Positions 39,945 to 51,387 are shown, counted from the first letter of the stretch. The stretch is DNA of 64,000 nucleotides from Sipunculus nudus (GCA_026874595.1 CM049317.1:19613882-19677881), one strand, 5' to 3'. Translations and numbers: made by a program. The notes: generated by a model not told the origin, from the letters alone.

Positions 39945-40650
39945 GACTATTTGCATATTTAAGGAAATGACCGAATTAACATGCACAGATTGACCCAAAA
40001 GTTAATCAACTAGTAAGAACGGTACTCTCAAGGTATTTATATAGTTTGGTACAAATCACATATACGGTTATGTCTCAAGCATGAGCGCAAAGAAAACTGC
40101 TCGTTAAGCTAATTAGAATAATTAAGCTGTAGAGACAACTCTTGGAATCTAATCAGGTCTTGCCTCTTACTTGGTAAGCACACGTATGAAGTTACCGCCT
40201 GATTGGCCCTGCAGAACTTGACTTATCAAGGTGGCAAGATAATACATGTGGGAAGGTAATTAATACGCAAAATAGGTATACTTAAGCAAATTAGGCATAC
40301 ATACGCAAACGAGTTCATTAGTTTTCATTAGAATCTTGTCCTCAATGAAAAAGTGCTACATGTTCAAACATGTAATGGATAGATTTGAGAATTTGGTTAA
40401 ATCAAAAAAATACACATGGCTGATTTAGATAATTATGCAAATGACCTACTTAATATGCACAAATTGACCCCAAAAATTAATCAACTCAGAGGGGTACTCT
40501 CAAGGTATCTAAAAAAGTTTTGTACACATTTACGGTCATGTCGAAAGCGCAATCGCAAAGAAAACTGCTCGTTAAGCTAATTAGCATAATTAAGCTGTAG
40601 AGACAACTCTCAAAATCTAATCAGGTCTTGCCTCTTACTGATTCAGTAAA
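39945..40650 (+). repeat. Two direct copies of a ~240-bp block
   Basis: Blocks at about 39945-40185 and 40415-40650 (offset about 470) share AGAAAACTGCTCGTTAAGCT, ATTAAGCTGTAGAGACAACT and AATCAGGTCTTGCCTCTTAC, the best conserved stretch. Function unknown; no open frame is shared between the copies. Confidence 0.8.
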
Positions 40651-40770
40651 CATATGAAATTACAAACTAAATAGACCAGAAGAATTTGAAATTCGCAAGA
40701 AGTGTCGCAAGAAGTGTCGGGATTCCTAAAAATAAAAATCGATACAATTTATCACAGTTTCTCAGTCGGC

Positions 40771-41538
40771 GGTCTCCCAATAGTCGGTTATGTACAAATA
40801 AAAATAGCAATTATGCTAACGGTGCTTGAACTTTAACCTTCCCAAAAATCGTATATTTTCTGTTCTCAGTATTTTTAGGTAAGATACTCGTCAAAAGTCA
40901 CAAAATTAACCTGTCTACCAGTTTAATAATATAATAAATATGGTCACATGGAAAATATCACAAAGTGAGGGGGACCAGTGGAAACAAATAAAAATTATCA
41001 TAAAAAAGAGGAGACAACTGTAAGTTGTTGCAAGTTATCTTCTGAAACTTAATTACCACTGACTTTTGCAGAATAATTAACAGATATTGTGAATTTTGCG
41101 AAAAATACTATCGGCGGACCACTGTTCGGTCCACCGATAGTATTCGATAGTATTTAGCAAAAATCCTAACGGTGGCTTTAACAAAGATTTTTGACAAATC
41201 TACAATTTAATATTTCTAAAATATTTTTAGGGTTAACTTGTTAAAAGTCACAAAACAAACCAATATATCGATTTTTTAAGTATGTTATATATGGTTACAA
41301 ATAAAATATCACAAAGACAAAAAACGACTATCAGGGGACCAACGGAAAAAAAGAAAACTATCATCAAAATGGGAAGACAAATGGGACTTCTTTCATTTAA
41401 TTCTTATAACTGTATGTTGTCCTTGCAGGTATGATGACCAGTGAGAATTACAAAATGCTTCTCAAAATGTATAAAAGTTTTAAAAACTATCGGGGGACCG
41501 CTGTTCGGTCTCCCGATAGTCTTTGGTCCCCCGATAGT
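40771..41538. repeat. Right subterminal cluster of ACTATCRGGGGACC
   Basis: Copies at 41107-41120, 41327-41340 and 41486-41499, with inverted copies at 40771-40784, 41128-41141, 41507-41520 and 41525-41538. Two pairs form hairpins (41107/41141 and 41486/41520), each with a short loop containing CTGTTCG. Confidence 0.85.
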
Positions 41539-41571
41539 CGGTGTTTTGTCCCCCAATGGTTGCAATAATAG

Positions 41572-41574
<3 letters not shown>

Positions 41575-41632
<58 letters not shown>
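41575..41632. repeat. (TA)n microsatellite at right border of the insertion
   Basis: Pure TA run between the right terminal repeat and the resumed gene B flank. Confidence 0.95.
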
Positions 41633-41634
<2 letters not shown>

Positions 41635-41636
41635 AA

Positions 41637-41681
41637 GCAGTGGAAATCCTCCATAACATTTGGAACAAAAATTAGATACCT
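41637..41681 (+). pseudogene. Exon 4 tail of a DUF4440-family gene
   Basis: The last ~45 coding bases of exon 4, matching copy B up to the TAG stop but with a one-base loss near 41648 (GTGGAAATCC where B has GTGGAAAATCC). The acceptor and first half of the exon are replaced by the (TA)n array. The poly(A) signal position reads AATGAA. Non-functional duplicate. Confidence 0.75.
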
Positions 41682-42019
41682 TGTGTCACGCTAAGCCCTA
41701 AACAAATGAAGTATTTGCTCCTCTATGTGTGTCCAGTTTTCCTTTGAAGAGTGTCCGTGTTACTATGAAGAATCTGAGTTTATATATATTTATATATAAA
41801 CATATTTATATATATTATTTATATGTGTGTGTGTGTAGTAACTTTGAAAATCGGCATGATGGTTTGACAAAAAAAGAAACATAATAATAATAATAATAAT
41901 TATTATTTTTATTATAACAATACGAAGAGGAAAATGTAAATATCAATGTTTTTTTCTAAATATGCATGGTATATGTAAACAATCGGTTCTCAATATTAAT
42001 GGACTTAACGCCAAAAAGG

Positions 42020-42020
<1 letters not shown>

Positions 42021-42090
<70 letters not shown>
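42021..42090. repeat. (TA)n microsatellite
   Basis: About 70 bases of TA. Confidence 0.95.
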
Positions 42091-42093
<3 letters not shown>

Positions 42094-42575
42094 AAACAAG
42101 TATGCATTCAATATCAAATAGTTTATGATGTCCGGTTCCAAAACAAATCAAGCGTTTAATAAACTCTGTATTAACCCCACCAATTTCCAGAAATTTTAGA
42201 AAACTTGAAACAGAACTTTCTCTTGCAGTCATTTCTATTGGGTTACCACCATCAGATGGGGGATATGCCGAAAAGGTTATAACACTTTCTTCCCATTACA
42301 ACAATGCGAAGTTTTGGGACTGTTTAAGCAGAGACATTTCTCTTTCAAAAATGGCACGCAACAGGGTTCACATACATGCCTGTTCCTATCGCTACATCGA
42401 TCGGTGGGATAACAAGTGACCCATGGACCATGATGCCTATCTGAATTTTAGGATCCTTGAACAATGGATAAAATGACTCCCAGAGTGCTAAAAGGCATGT
42501 ATTTTGCTTATAGACCTAACCGTGACATTTCCATATCTGCCCATCTGACTGATAGAGTGTTAAAATCATGTTCCG

Positions 42576-42703
42576 GCACTTCAAGGAATATATGAGGAAC
42601 TCACAGTCCGTAATGAGAAGATTCAGATCTTTGGAGACATCGCCTTCAGGATTTCACGGTATGAGGAGGACGAAAAAGACGGGAGCATCCTGGAAATTGG
42701 AAA
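42576..42703 (+). pseudogene. Exon 3 remnant of a DUF4440-family gene (copy E)
   Basis: Codons read YEELTVRNEKIQIFGDIA, then ISRYEEDEKDG and EIGK, clearly related to exon 3 of copy D (ELSVRNKIIEMFGNIA, VSRYED) and to A/B. The first third of the exon is missing; upstream sequence is gene A type 3' flank, so the fragment is joined to foreign sequence. The donor that should follow GGAAA reads GAAAGA instead of GTATGT. No exon 1, 2 or 4 was found nearby. It is a fifth family member reduced to a fragment. Confidence 0.78.
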
Positions 42704-45140
42704 GAAAGATTTTCACAATGAATATTGTCAGCTAGTCACGATATTGTTTTCGAAACTAAGTCTAAAAAACAGAAATGTGAAGTAAGGGTGAGGGTGAATT
42801 TATAGACAGTGGGAAACATAAAATCAATCATGCTTAGTTCCGTCGAGGAAATTGATTGAAGTCCGGCGTAACATATTGATAGAACATTGGTCATCTCTTT
42901 AATCTGAGATGGCATGAAATATTGAAAATAGAAACAAAAATACCCCTTAATATGATTAATGCTAAAATGGTAATGGCTACGAAATGGAACAAGACATTTA
43001 CAAATGCCCGCATGGAATAAATATTGCTCAACCAGTTTTACACATGTTACACCTTTCCGATTATTCCTAAGGCGTTACATATAAATTACATAATATTATG
43101 TTTTTTTTTTACTCCGCTTCTGAACGAAGGTTTATTAGTGTCACTTTCATGCATTTGCAGTTAAATGTAACGAAACACTCATTCACTTCAAAGATTAAAA
43201 AATCGTAAGTAAGATTCGTAAGTTAAATTATATATTTGTTTTATTTTCAGGTTTTCCATCTATATCTGCTAAGTAACGGCTTTCGGTATTATCGTTAACA
43301 TGCATGTTTTAGATATTTTGATGTGATTAGTGTAGTTGGTGTCTGCAATTTAAAATGGTGATGTTATTTTAAAGTTACATGAATATTTACTATTAAATGT
43401 GTATTTTCTGACACTATTAACTCCTTTTTGGCTAAAAAACAGTTGCCCAATTGGACCGCGCTGACATATGGATTTGAATCTCTCATTATTCCTTTTTGTA
43501 CGTTCTTAGATGTGTTTGCGTGTATTTCTGGATTTGTGCAAGGGAAACAAGTATTTATTTTTTTCCATAAAAAGATAGCGTGACCAGGAATACAGAGAAA
43601 AACGAAGAAACACCTGTTAAAGGCTTGAATATCAAGATTTTTGGAAGTTGCACAATATGGTTACCAGATAGCTTGCGCTTTATTTATGTTTTGCCGTTCT
43701 GATTGCGCCCGCTGCACATTTATTTCGAAATGTGCACAGGGGTCCACACACGGTTTCAGTAAAAAATATTCGCATTTTCTTTTATGTGTTAAGAAGAGAA
43801 CATGTCAACGAGAAATCTTAAAATAAATGATGTAAAAATAAAGAATATAAAGAAACTGCTCCATATGATATACTAAATCACGTTAAACGGCATGTGTTAC
43901 AAGTGTGTCTCAACTAATTTGTTCCCAGTCAGTTACTTTTACATGTCCAACATGCCGCGTACTTTTCACTGTGCGTTAATTTCTCAGAACCGAAACCCGG
44001 GCGGAGGATTGGGGTGTTGGGGTGGGGGGGTTGAGGGGATGGCGGAAGTGATCCAGGAGGTCCGGACACGTTCTCCACTCTTTCGGCCGCCGCAACCTTT
44101 TTCTTATGGTTTCAGACCTACATTTTGCTGCCTGGACCCCCTTTTCCGGACCAGGGGACCTTTTTTTTCAGGTTTTATTATTGGTCCTCCAGAGTTGCCC
44201 CCCCCCATGTTTCTAAATCCTGGATCCGCCCATGAATCCCTGCTGTCAGAGTCTGCAGATCAAACAGACCATATACATTAACGAACACATAATATAATCA
44301 AACACATTTTCATAAAAATTGTGTCCGTTAAGTATTTTAAATCCGGTATTCTCATGGGAAAGATTGTATGAACTTCGTAATCAGTCCTATTCATTACTGT
44401 GAAAGTTATCATCGTTTTGTTCGGTATCAGATCCAGACGGGGTGGGCTTTGGCGGCTGAAGTCTGCCCCCCCCCCCACACAAATTCACCCGAAACCACAG
44501 TTATATTATTTTTAAATGAGAAAAATATATATTTCTACCCCTTGCATTCCTGTGTCATTCACATTGTTTATATCTGTGATGACATATACAATTAAACAAA
44601 CGTTATAGTTATAAATCATAAGCTGAATGAAACAAAGCCTTATTTTAGGGAAGATACACTTTCGATTGATTTTCCCTTAATGATATAGTATCACTGTTCA
44701 GATAGACATACCTACAGTGAAAATTATATGCACAGTCTTGGCATTTATATGATTGCAGAAGTTAGAAGTGGAAACGTATTGCTTTGTCATAAATAAAATG
44801 TAAAGCGGACTTGGATTGGGCTGTTTATATCCGTTCGAATTTTCGCAGGTGTACACATTGTTGGACGTATTTGTTATCGCCGATGGTGAAAAGGTAAACT
44901 TAGGAAAATAAAGCAAAATGTTTGATTTGAAATATTTTATAAACTGCATCAGCAGAAGATTCAATCCAATAGTAAGATGAAAAAGTCATCATGTATTAAA
45001 TGCATATACTGATAAATAATTTTGGACACATAATATTTTATAAATTAATTATAACACTAAGGATTTGATATCAAAAGAAAGTTGTCATAGAGAAAATATT
45101 AAGATGGGTCAAGTAAATCGTATCACACGTAGTCCCGGTT

Positions 45141-45197
<57 letters not shown>

Positions 45198-45628
45198 ATT
45201 TAACATTTGTTTATTTTTACAAAGAGAGTTCATCACTTGAATAAGGTGAACAATACAGAAAAACAACTGGTAATTCAATGTAGAAACACATCACTCAGCT
45301 GTTAGTTGAGTGATGAAATATTCAAAGAAACTAAGAGCTAAATTGGCAATGTCAGTTATGCCATCTCTTAATTCACTAAGTCGACGATTTTTCCTATGGC
45401 CTGTTCCTCTGCGCGGGTTAATGGCGATGTCACATGGCAAGACAGTTAACTCAATTAAATCGTATGTACATTAGTTTTGAATTTTCCAGATATATAACCA
45501 ATGTCGTTGCCAATAAAACCAGACAAATTATGTTTCCCTCTGTGAACCATAAAAGTAACAGGAAAAACTTACCCCTTCACTTACATAATATCATTTTGAT
45601 AAATCTGTTCTCTATCCACAAGATCAAA

Positions 45629-45678
<50 letters not shown>

Positions 45679-46649
45679 CGTGAAGAATCCAAAAAAATGA
45701 GTGCAAATGTTAAATTATCTTTAATAAGTGAAATAAAATCGCTTCTTGCCATGTCCACCTCTCACAACCTCGAGGCGTGCGTGGGAAAAGCCGAACAACC
45801 ATCGATAGATATGATCATTGTCCCTGAGCCGGGGCGGGGGACAAATTTGTTTGGGGGCAATACAGGTCTCACGGTAGCCAAGTTATGCTCAGCTAAGCTC
45901 AAAGAGTTGAAGTGAATTCACTGAGCTGATCCTAACCTACATTGAAACTCCTGACTGCGCGATTCACGGTTGAAAAGGTTATATAAACTGAGCGCCACGC
46001 GTGGCATATTCCCTATTTGCTCCTAAAAGAAGAGTGGTGATACACCGAACAGTAACATGGCTTTCTCGTTTTTGTACTCCTCGCTCGCAGCACTGGAATA
46101 TACGAGATCATTGTTTTTTTTTATTCTTAATAATGTGGTACATTTGTAGAATAGGTGCCTTGTGAACACATAATGCATGTCACGCGCATGGGCGTAGACG
46201 GTGTGTGTGTGTGAGGGGGAGGGTTCGGGTAGTTCTGTTTCCAAAACCCCTTACGGGCGTAGACGATGGTGTGTGTGTATGTGTGTGGGCGGGGGGGGGG
46301 GGGCGGGTAGTTCTGTTTCCAAAACCCATTACGGGCGCAATCAACTCAATATACACTGTTAGTATGATGTTATCTGATCCCTTTTGTTAATTAAATTCTC
46401 AACTTTATACTCATTCTTGATCATATGTGTCCCTATACATTTCACTGTTACCAAACATGTTTTTCTATTGGCAATGTATACATGCATAAGACCACGCCAA
46501 AAAAAAAAATGCGGACTCCGAGGACAACATAATCATTGTACGCAAAGGTAAATTTGTAACTTTCATTCATTTATTATTAATTTATCAATCGAGACAGAAG
46601 ACGTGGAATTTTGCACATTTTTGCAACATTAAGTCAACTAAATAAAATG

Positions 46650-46683
<34 letters not shown>

Positions 46684-47180
46684 TTGTGTGTGTGTGTAGG
46701 CAGGTTTGCAATTCATCCGCCTCGCGGATATACAACTCTTACCTGTAACTGAATATTTACGAAAATACCAGCCGTCATTTCGGTAACTAAATGATCGACA
46801 GGTATGCTGTGGAAAGCCTGAGACAACGTACGGCATTGCTCACGTTTTGTCCAAGGTACCATCTGTGACGTTCAACATGCAACGCTGTGTCCAGAACTAA
46901 TGTGACGCATCATGCACATACTAAATAAATCCTCTATGTGGATAAGCATTCAATAGTCTCTCTCCCTTTTTATACGTGAGCCATGCCTGTAACACATACA
47001 TCTTGACCGGAGTCTAGTCTGACTTCAATTTTTTATTCTAACCATTCTTCTGCCCTTCAATATACGCATGCTCCGATTTCAGCATTCCTTTTCATACTTA
47101 CATATATTGTATTTCACATATCCATCCGTATATTCATCATTGATATATGTATGTATATATTGCGTATACTGCATATATAG
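42704..47180. other. AT-rich intergenic DNA
   Basis: No gene recognised. It holds (TA)n arrays at 45146-45195 and 45629-45674, a GC-richer patch at 43995-44240 with a 129-codon frame lacking any known domain, a hairpin around CATCACTCAGCTG (45289-45316), a G-rich/GT-rich stretch at 46200-46310 and (TG)n at 46663-46698. A TATATAAA-like box near 45981 precedes an ATG at 46057, but no exon with a usable donor follows. Confidence 0.5.
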
Positions 47181-47183
47181 ATA

Positions 47184-47797
47184 CTGTAGAAGTGGTTAAT
47201 TTGGCGCGACTGAATTTTCGCGCTTTTTCCATTTTACAGCATTAGCGCAGATCGAATTTTCGCGCAAATCAATTTGTATGGGATTTTAAATTTGTATCAA
47301 ATTATCATTTTTTTTACGATTACATAAAAGATAGGTTTGTGACGCAACCTTCCTTCCACCTAACAAGCTTCGGGCAACTGCGTACATGGTACCTTGCGAC
47401 GGGCTAATGAGAACCGAGATTGCACGGGGTAAACTATACGTATTTACCAGGACTAATTACGATTGATGATGCTATGGTACGAAACCCAAACACGCTGTTT
47501 GACATGTGAGTAAATTGTAGAAAAGCTCAACAACAACAACATAATTTTTCTTTGTGTTGTTCAATTTCTCTGTGCCCCATAAAACATCAACGTTCTATAT
47601 GACACATCATTGTCTATTCAATTCGCAATTATTCTTTACTGGTATCTAACAATAACGTCGGCAGCTGGCGGTAAAAAAAGTAAACTACCCGGACATGCCT
47701 GGGATGACGAAATAACGCGGGTTCTTAATTTAGCGCAAATAATGCTCCCATGAAAAGTGCGAAAATAAAACCTCGGCTAACAAAACCACTTCCACAG

Positions 47798-47798
<1 letters not shown>
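47184..47798. mobile_element. MITE-like element, ~615 bp, TA target site
   Basis: Left end CTGTAGAAGTGGTTAATTT, right end (reverse complement) CTGTGGAAGTGGTTTTGTT, each flanked by TA. Internal modules repeat ATTTTCGCGC-like sequence near both ends. No transposase. The TA duplication suggests a Tc1/mariner-type mobiliser. Confidence 0.72.
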
Positions 47799-47802
<4 letters not shown>

Positions 47803-47848
<46 letters not shown>

Positions 47849-47910
47849 TAACATATATATATATATATAATATGATAATTATGTATATATATAACTATAT
47901 ATATATATAC

Positions 47911-47961
<51 letters not shown>
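47803..47961. repeat. Compound (TA)n microsatellite
   Basis: Several TA runs broken by short spacers, directly after the MITE-like element. Confidence 0.93.
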
Positions 47962-49544
47962 TATTCTTTGTATTTCCCGAAGAACCACTTGTACTGCTGA
48001 TTGAGCTATATCACGTCATCCAATGGGTCACGGCGCTTGCATGATATTGATTCTGAGAATATTTGCATAAAGCCCCAGCATATAGAATTAATGACAAAAT
48101 TAAGGCACAGTTTATTATTTTCTGAAGACAACCTTTGACATTGACAAACCTACACATTGGGTGTACACTTTGCATTTTATGGACTACATAAATGATGCAG
48201 GAGCCTTTCTTTTTCATCACATAAAAAGGAAGTGAAGCTCAGATATAATACAAGTTAACTTTATCAACCGAAATAAATATCTGTAAAAATCAGTTCACAT
48301 CCGGCACACCACACTTTTGTCGATAGGCTATCTTCTTCTCGCCATTGAGGCCAGCCCTGCACTTCACTTCAATCCGCTATGGAACTGTAGCAAAGGTTGA
48401 CTCTATTCATTATATCCAGCTCCATTCCACCGCCTCCACTCAAGTGTCTCCTATCTTGATAACTTGTGCTGACTGTTTTATTTGTTTGGTTTCCGGGCAC
48501 ACTTCGAGAGAGAAACTCTACCAATGGATGCATGTCTTAGAAGCCGCATGTTATATATAAGAGAACAAAAGTCTAACGCACGGATCAAGAGGCACTCGGT
48601 GGCATACAAGAAATCATACAATCAATTTAGCTATTCATTGCAGTAAGACTACAGTACAGGAGATTTTTAAGAACGGAATTAATCCACTTTATTGTTCCCC
48701 GCTTACGGAAAGGCTTTGGCTGTTTGGCCATCGGTCTTTCTGTCTGTCCGCCCGTCATGTTTTCGTTTCCGTGCGATAACTGGTCGGTGATTGCTCTCAT
48801 ATATACCTTTGTCTGAAAATTATTATCACCAGTTCTGAAACAACCAAAAACTCCCAGTTCACAAAACAATAATGACATGTAGAGATATCTTCAGGGGATA
48901 TGAACTCTTAAACATACTGAGAAGGCAAAGGGGACAAGAGGCGTAAGCGGAGAACGTAAATTGCACGAATTTTCTTATTGCTATTTACCCTGAGTATTGA
49001 GGTCCTGAATGAGTGGAACTATGTTGTATAATGAACTGGCACATAATTCATAAACTTGGGGGTCCTATGTTCGACCCACGACCGAAGAAGTCCTGTTGAA
49101 TGTCCTGCTTAAGTAGTATATATTTTTTTAATTTTATATTTGACAATACATAAAAAGAATGTTTACAAAGTAAAATAAGTTTGCTTGAAATTGTCACTTA
49201 TAACATTCCTCTTTTGCTAAGTCACGTATCGTTCACTTTGGCCAGTTTTTTTTTTACCTAAAATATTGGGTATAATGTACAATAGTCCACTCTGAATGAA
49301 TAGTACCGTTTGTACATTTAAGTTAATACGGACAAAATGTTGGCATGATTTATATGACATTAAAAAGTAGATTACGAAATTTAAAGACCCTTGTTGCTTT
49401 GAGAGCTCAAATAGGTAACACAGAATAGTAAGGCGGATTCCAAGACTGAAAATCAAGAGGGAATTTTTCCAAACGTTGTGCATCAAATAAAATTCAAATG
49501 ATTAATGAAAATTCATTTTCGTGAAAATATGAAAAAAATTTTAG
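47962..49544. other. Intergenic DNA, nothing assigned
   Basis: Short open frames without recognisable domains. Around 48700-48790 there are GTCTGTCCGCCCGTC and CGTGCGATAACTGG modules of a dispersed repeat. Confidence 0.4.
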
Positions 49545-49719
49545 GACACATCAAGACCAATAAACGAGCATTTCCGAAGCGTGGCCACAGAGGATTTGCG
49601 TGACAGAGGTCGAGTGGCACCACCCAAAGTTAAAGTATGTATATTAATATTTGTTGCTGATTAACCTATATGTCACTCCTGTATGTTATTTGTTATTTCA
49701 GACAATACGGTGGCTCTGA
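49545..49719 (+). CDS. Possible last two exons of an unrelated gene
   Basis: An open 30-codon block (49545-49634) sits between a good acceptor (AAATTTTAG) and a good donor (GTATGT). It reads SRPINEHFRSVA, then EDLRDRGRVAPPKVK. After a 67-base intron a second acceptor (TTATTTCAG) at 49701 continues in the same phase as TIRWL and a stop (49702-49719). The composition is protein-like and more GC-rich than its surroundings, but I do not recognise the protein and found no upstream exons. It could be a gene tail, a fragment or chance. Confidence 0.35.
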
Positions 49720-49874
49720 AAAGACTTTAAGATGAATTGCTTACGCTGAAAACAGTGGTTTCGCGCGAGGAAACCTCGGAAAAGCAAGTGAAAAGTGAGT
49801 TTTTTTTATCATTAAAGGTACATAATCACTCGCAGTAATATGCGTATTAACACACGCATTGTGTTTCTTTTTGG

Positions 49875-49877
<3 letters not shown>

Positions 49878-49931
<54 letters not shown>
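49878..49931. repeat. (TA)n microsatellite
   Basis: About 54 bases of TA. Confidence 0.95.
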
Positions 49932-49933
<2 letters not shown>

Positions 49934-51000
49934 AACATCGTATTTCCTTAATCAGATGCCGAGCGTTAAATAGTGGTTTGCCTTATTTAGTTGGCGGGGC
50001 AAAACAAGGTCCCAGAAAAATAAACGCCGGCTGTAAATAGACGCCGGTCTTTTTCAGAGGCATGGTGTCAGAGAAGTTTCCATGTTTTCTGTTGCAGATT
50101 TCTGTTCCCGTCACTATAATTGGTGCATTTACCGCTAAATTGACCGGAGATTGTTGTATGAATTTCTGTTTGGGTTTGTTGATAATATGTTAAATTCCTC
50201 TATAAGTCTTCTTATTTTTTTACGTGCATCCTGTTTCCAGAAGGGACACCAAATATTTCCGATTCGTCCATTAAGATTAAAGCCGATCACTGAACCTAAA
50301 AAGCGCTCAGCATATACGTTAGCAGTTAGAAGGCTAACACTACCACTGTTGTCAAGCTTGGTAAAAATAGTACCGCTTGGCACAAGTGGCGTATCATTGG
50401 TACGGTGAGAGTCTACCTCACGGATGGTTGAACAGAACTGTTCAAATTAATTTGGGCACATATTTCTTGTGTAGAATGAAGCCACCAAATGATGGTGTCA
50501 AGCGATACAATTTGCAGCTATTTTAGCTTAAAAAAATAGTGCCCGTGTGAGCTGTAGATCACGCTCATGCGCACCAGACCTGGTGGTAACCATTTATGGC
50601 CAGAAATATAATGAAGGTTTACAAATGCCGTAATCGTGCGGCGAAGTATTTTAATACATAATTAAATTGAGGCATATTTTGTAATAAAGTAATAAATAAA
50701 ATGGTATTCTTAAACCCTGTGTTGTATTTCATTCAACTTTATTACGCAGTGGCCTATTGGGAGGCCTGAGTTGGGTCACGTGATTATTTCATGCAACTTA
50801 TCACATCCTGAAATTTGTGAAGTACAGTCCTTTACGGAAATACTTCCCCGCCAATAGAATCGAATACAAAGTGTGCTTCACGGGCTGACCGTACTTCACG
50901 GAAACACCCAATCGGCTATTGTTACCAGTTATACGTGGTGCATAGTTAATGGAAGAGCCACCCCGTGTTCAGAGGGAAACAACGTTGCTAGCTGAAGGCA
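49932..51000. other. Intergenic DNA upstream of copy C
   Basis: No recognised gene; overlapping frames near 50135-50408 lack known domains. Confidence 0.4.
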
Positions 51001-51001
51001 G

Positions 51002-51285
51002 TATAAAATAAATGGAACAGCCACATGAAACACCTGGGTTCGCGAGGCCCATGTGGACAGATTCTTGTGGACAACTGCAATATCTCGCTGCAATATTCCA
51101 CGTAAATTCTTATTATGCTACGTGATTGTCGAGATTGCGCGAGTCCTATATCAATATGGCATCTAAGGAAATTTCCAAAACACAATCCGTGTACCGGCGA
51201 TGTTTTCAATTGTGTAAACAAGTAGTGACTGGCGGGTTTATTGATCTGACGTGTTCTTTTTATTTATTTTTTTCCGTCGAGCCTG
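51002..51285 (+). CDS. Candidate promoter and exon 1 of copy C
   Basis: TATAAAA at 51002-51008 precedes an ATG at 51156 that opens 43 codons and ends in phase 1 at 51285 before GTAATG, as family exon 1 must. The end of the exon (SFYLFFSVEPG) resembles the hydrophobic-then-polar end of the other signal exons (SFAISNEG, VAFGTSSEG). Against it: the first 25 residues are polar and basic, so it is a poor signal peptide unless a shorter start is used, and the exon would be 130 nt instead of 70. The intron to exon 2 would be 375 bases and contain the (TA)n at 51388-51442. Confidence 0.33.
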
Positions 51286-51385
51286 GTAATGGACTTTACC
51301 AGGAGAGAGAGACCTTTTATAAGTGTATAATCTCACTCAATTACCTTTAGTTTAATATGTACCCACACATACATACTCACACACT

Positions 51386-51387
<2 letters not shown>

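Larger units (their letters stand above)
32223..41564. mobile_element. 9.3-kb segment with terminal inverted repeats
   Basis: The left end starts TGCAACCATGGGGGGACCA. The right end, reverse-complemented, starts TGCAACCATTGGGGGACAA. The match continues inward into CGACTATCRGGGGACC after a small gap, about 40 bases in all. Clusters of ACTATCRGGGGACC lie just inside both ends. The segment interrupts the 3' flank of gene B: homologous flank ends at the (TA)n before it and resumes at 41635, with about 150 bp present on both sides. Such TIR plus subterminal-repeat structure is typical of cut-and-paste DNA transposons. I recognise no transposase inside, so it would be non-autonomous, composite or unrelated to known families. 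Confidence 0.6.
41635..42560 (+). repeat. Continuation of the duplicated 3' flank
   Basis: First ~150 bp repeat 32008-32165 (exon 4 tail, 3' UTR, flank). The rest follows 18360-19045 downstream of gene A, including GGTGGGATAACAAGTGACC and CATCTGACTGATAGAGTG. A (TA)n array sits at 42021-42090. Confidence 0.85.

Noticed and set aside
43245-43275. Exon 4 for the copy E remnant after a TTATTTTCAG acceptor
   Set aside because: The codons after it lack the W-K-x-D and IWN signature and reach a stop quickly.
43461-43510. Short hydrophobic ATG frame as a signal exon
   Set aside because: The only donor-like GT is in phase 0 and the frame stops after 13 codons.
43892-44281. 129-codon frame as a gene
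   Set aside because: Low-complexity Gly/Pro/Phe-rich translation of a G/C-run patch with no domain or splice context.
46057-46150. ATG after a TATA-like box as exon 1 of copy C
   Set aside because: No phase-1 donor occurs before the in-frame stop, and the leader is a poor signal peptide.
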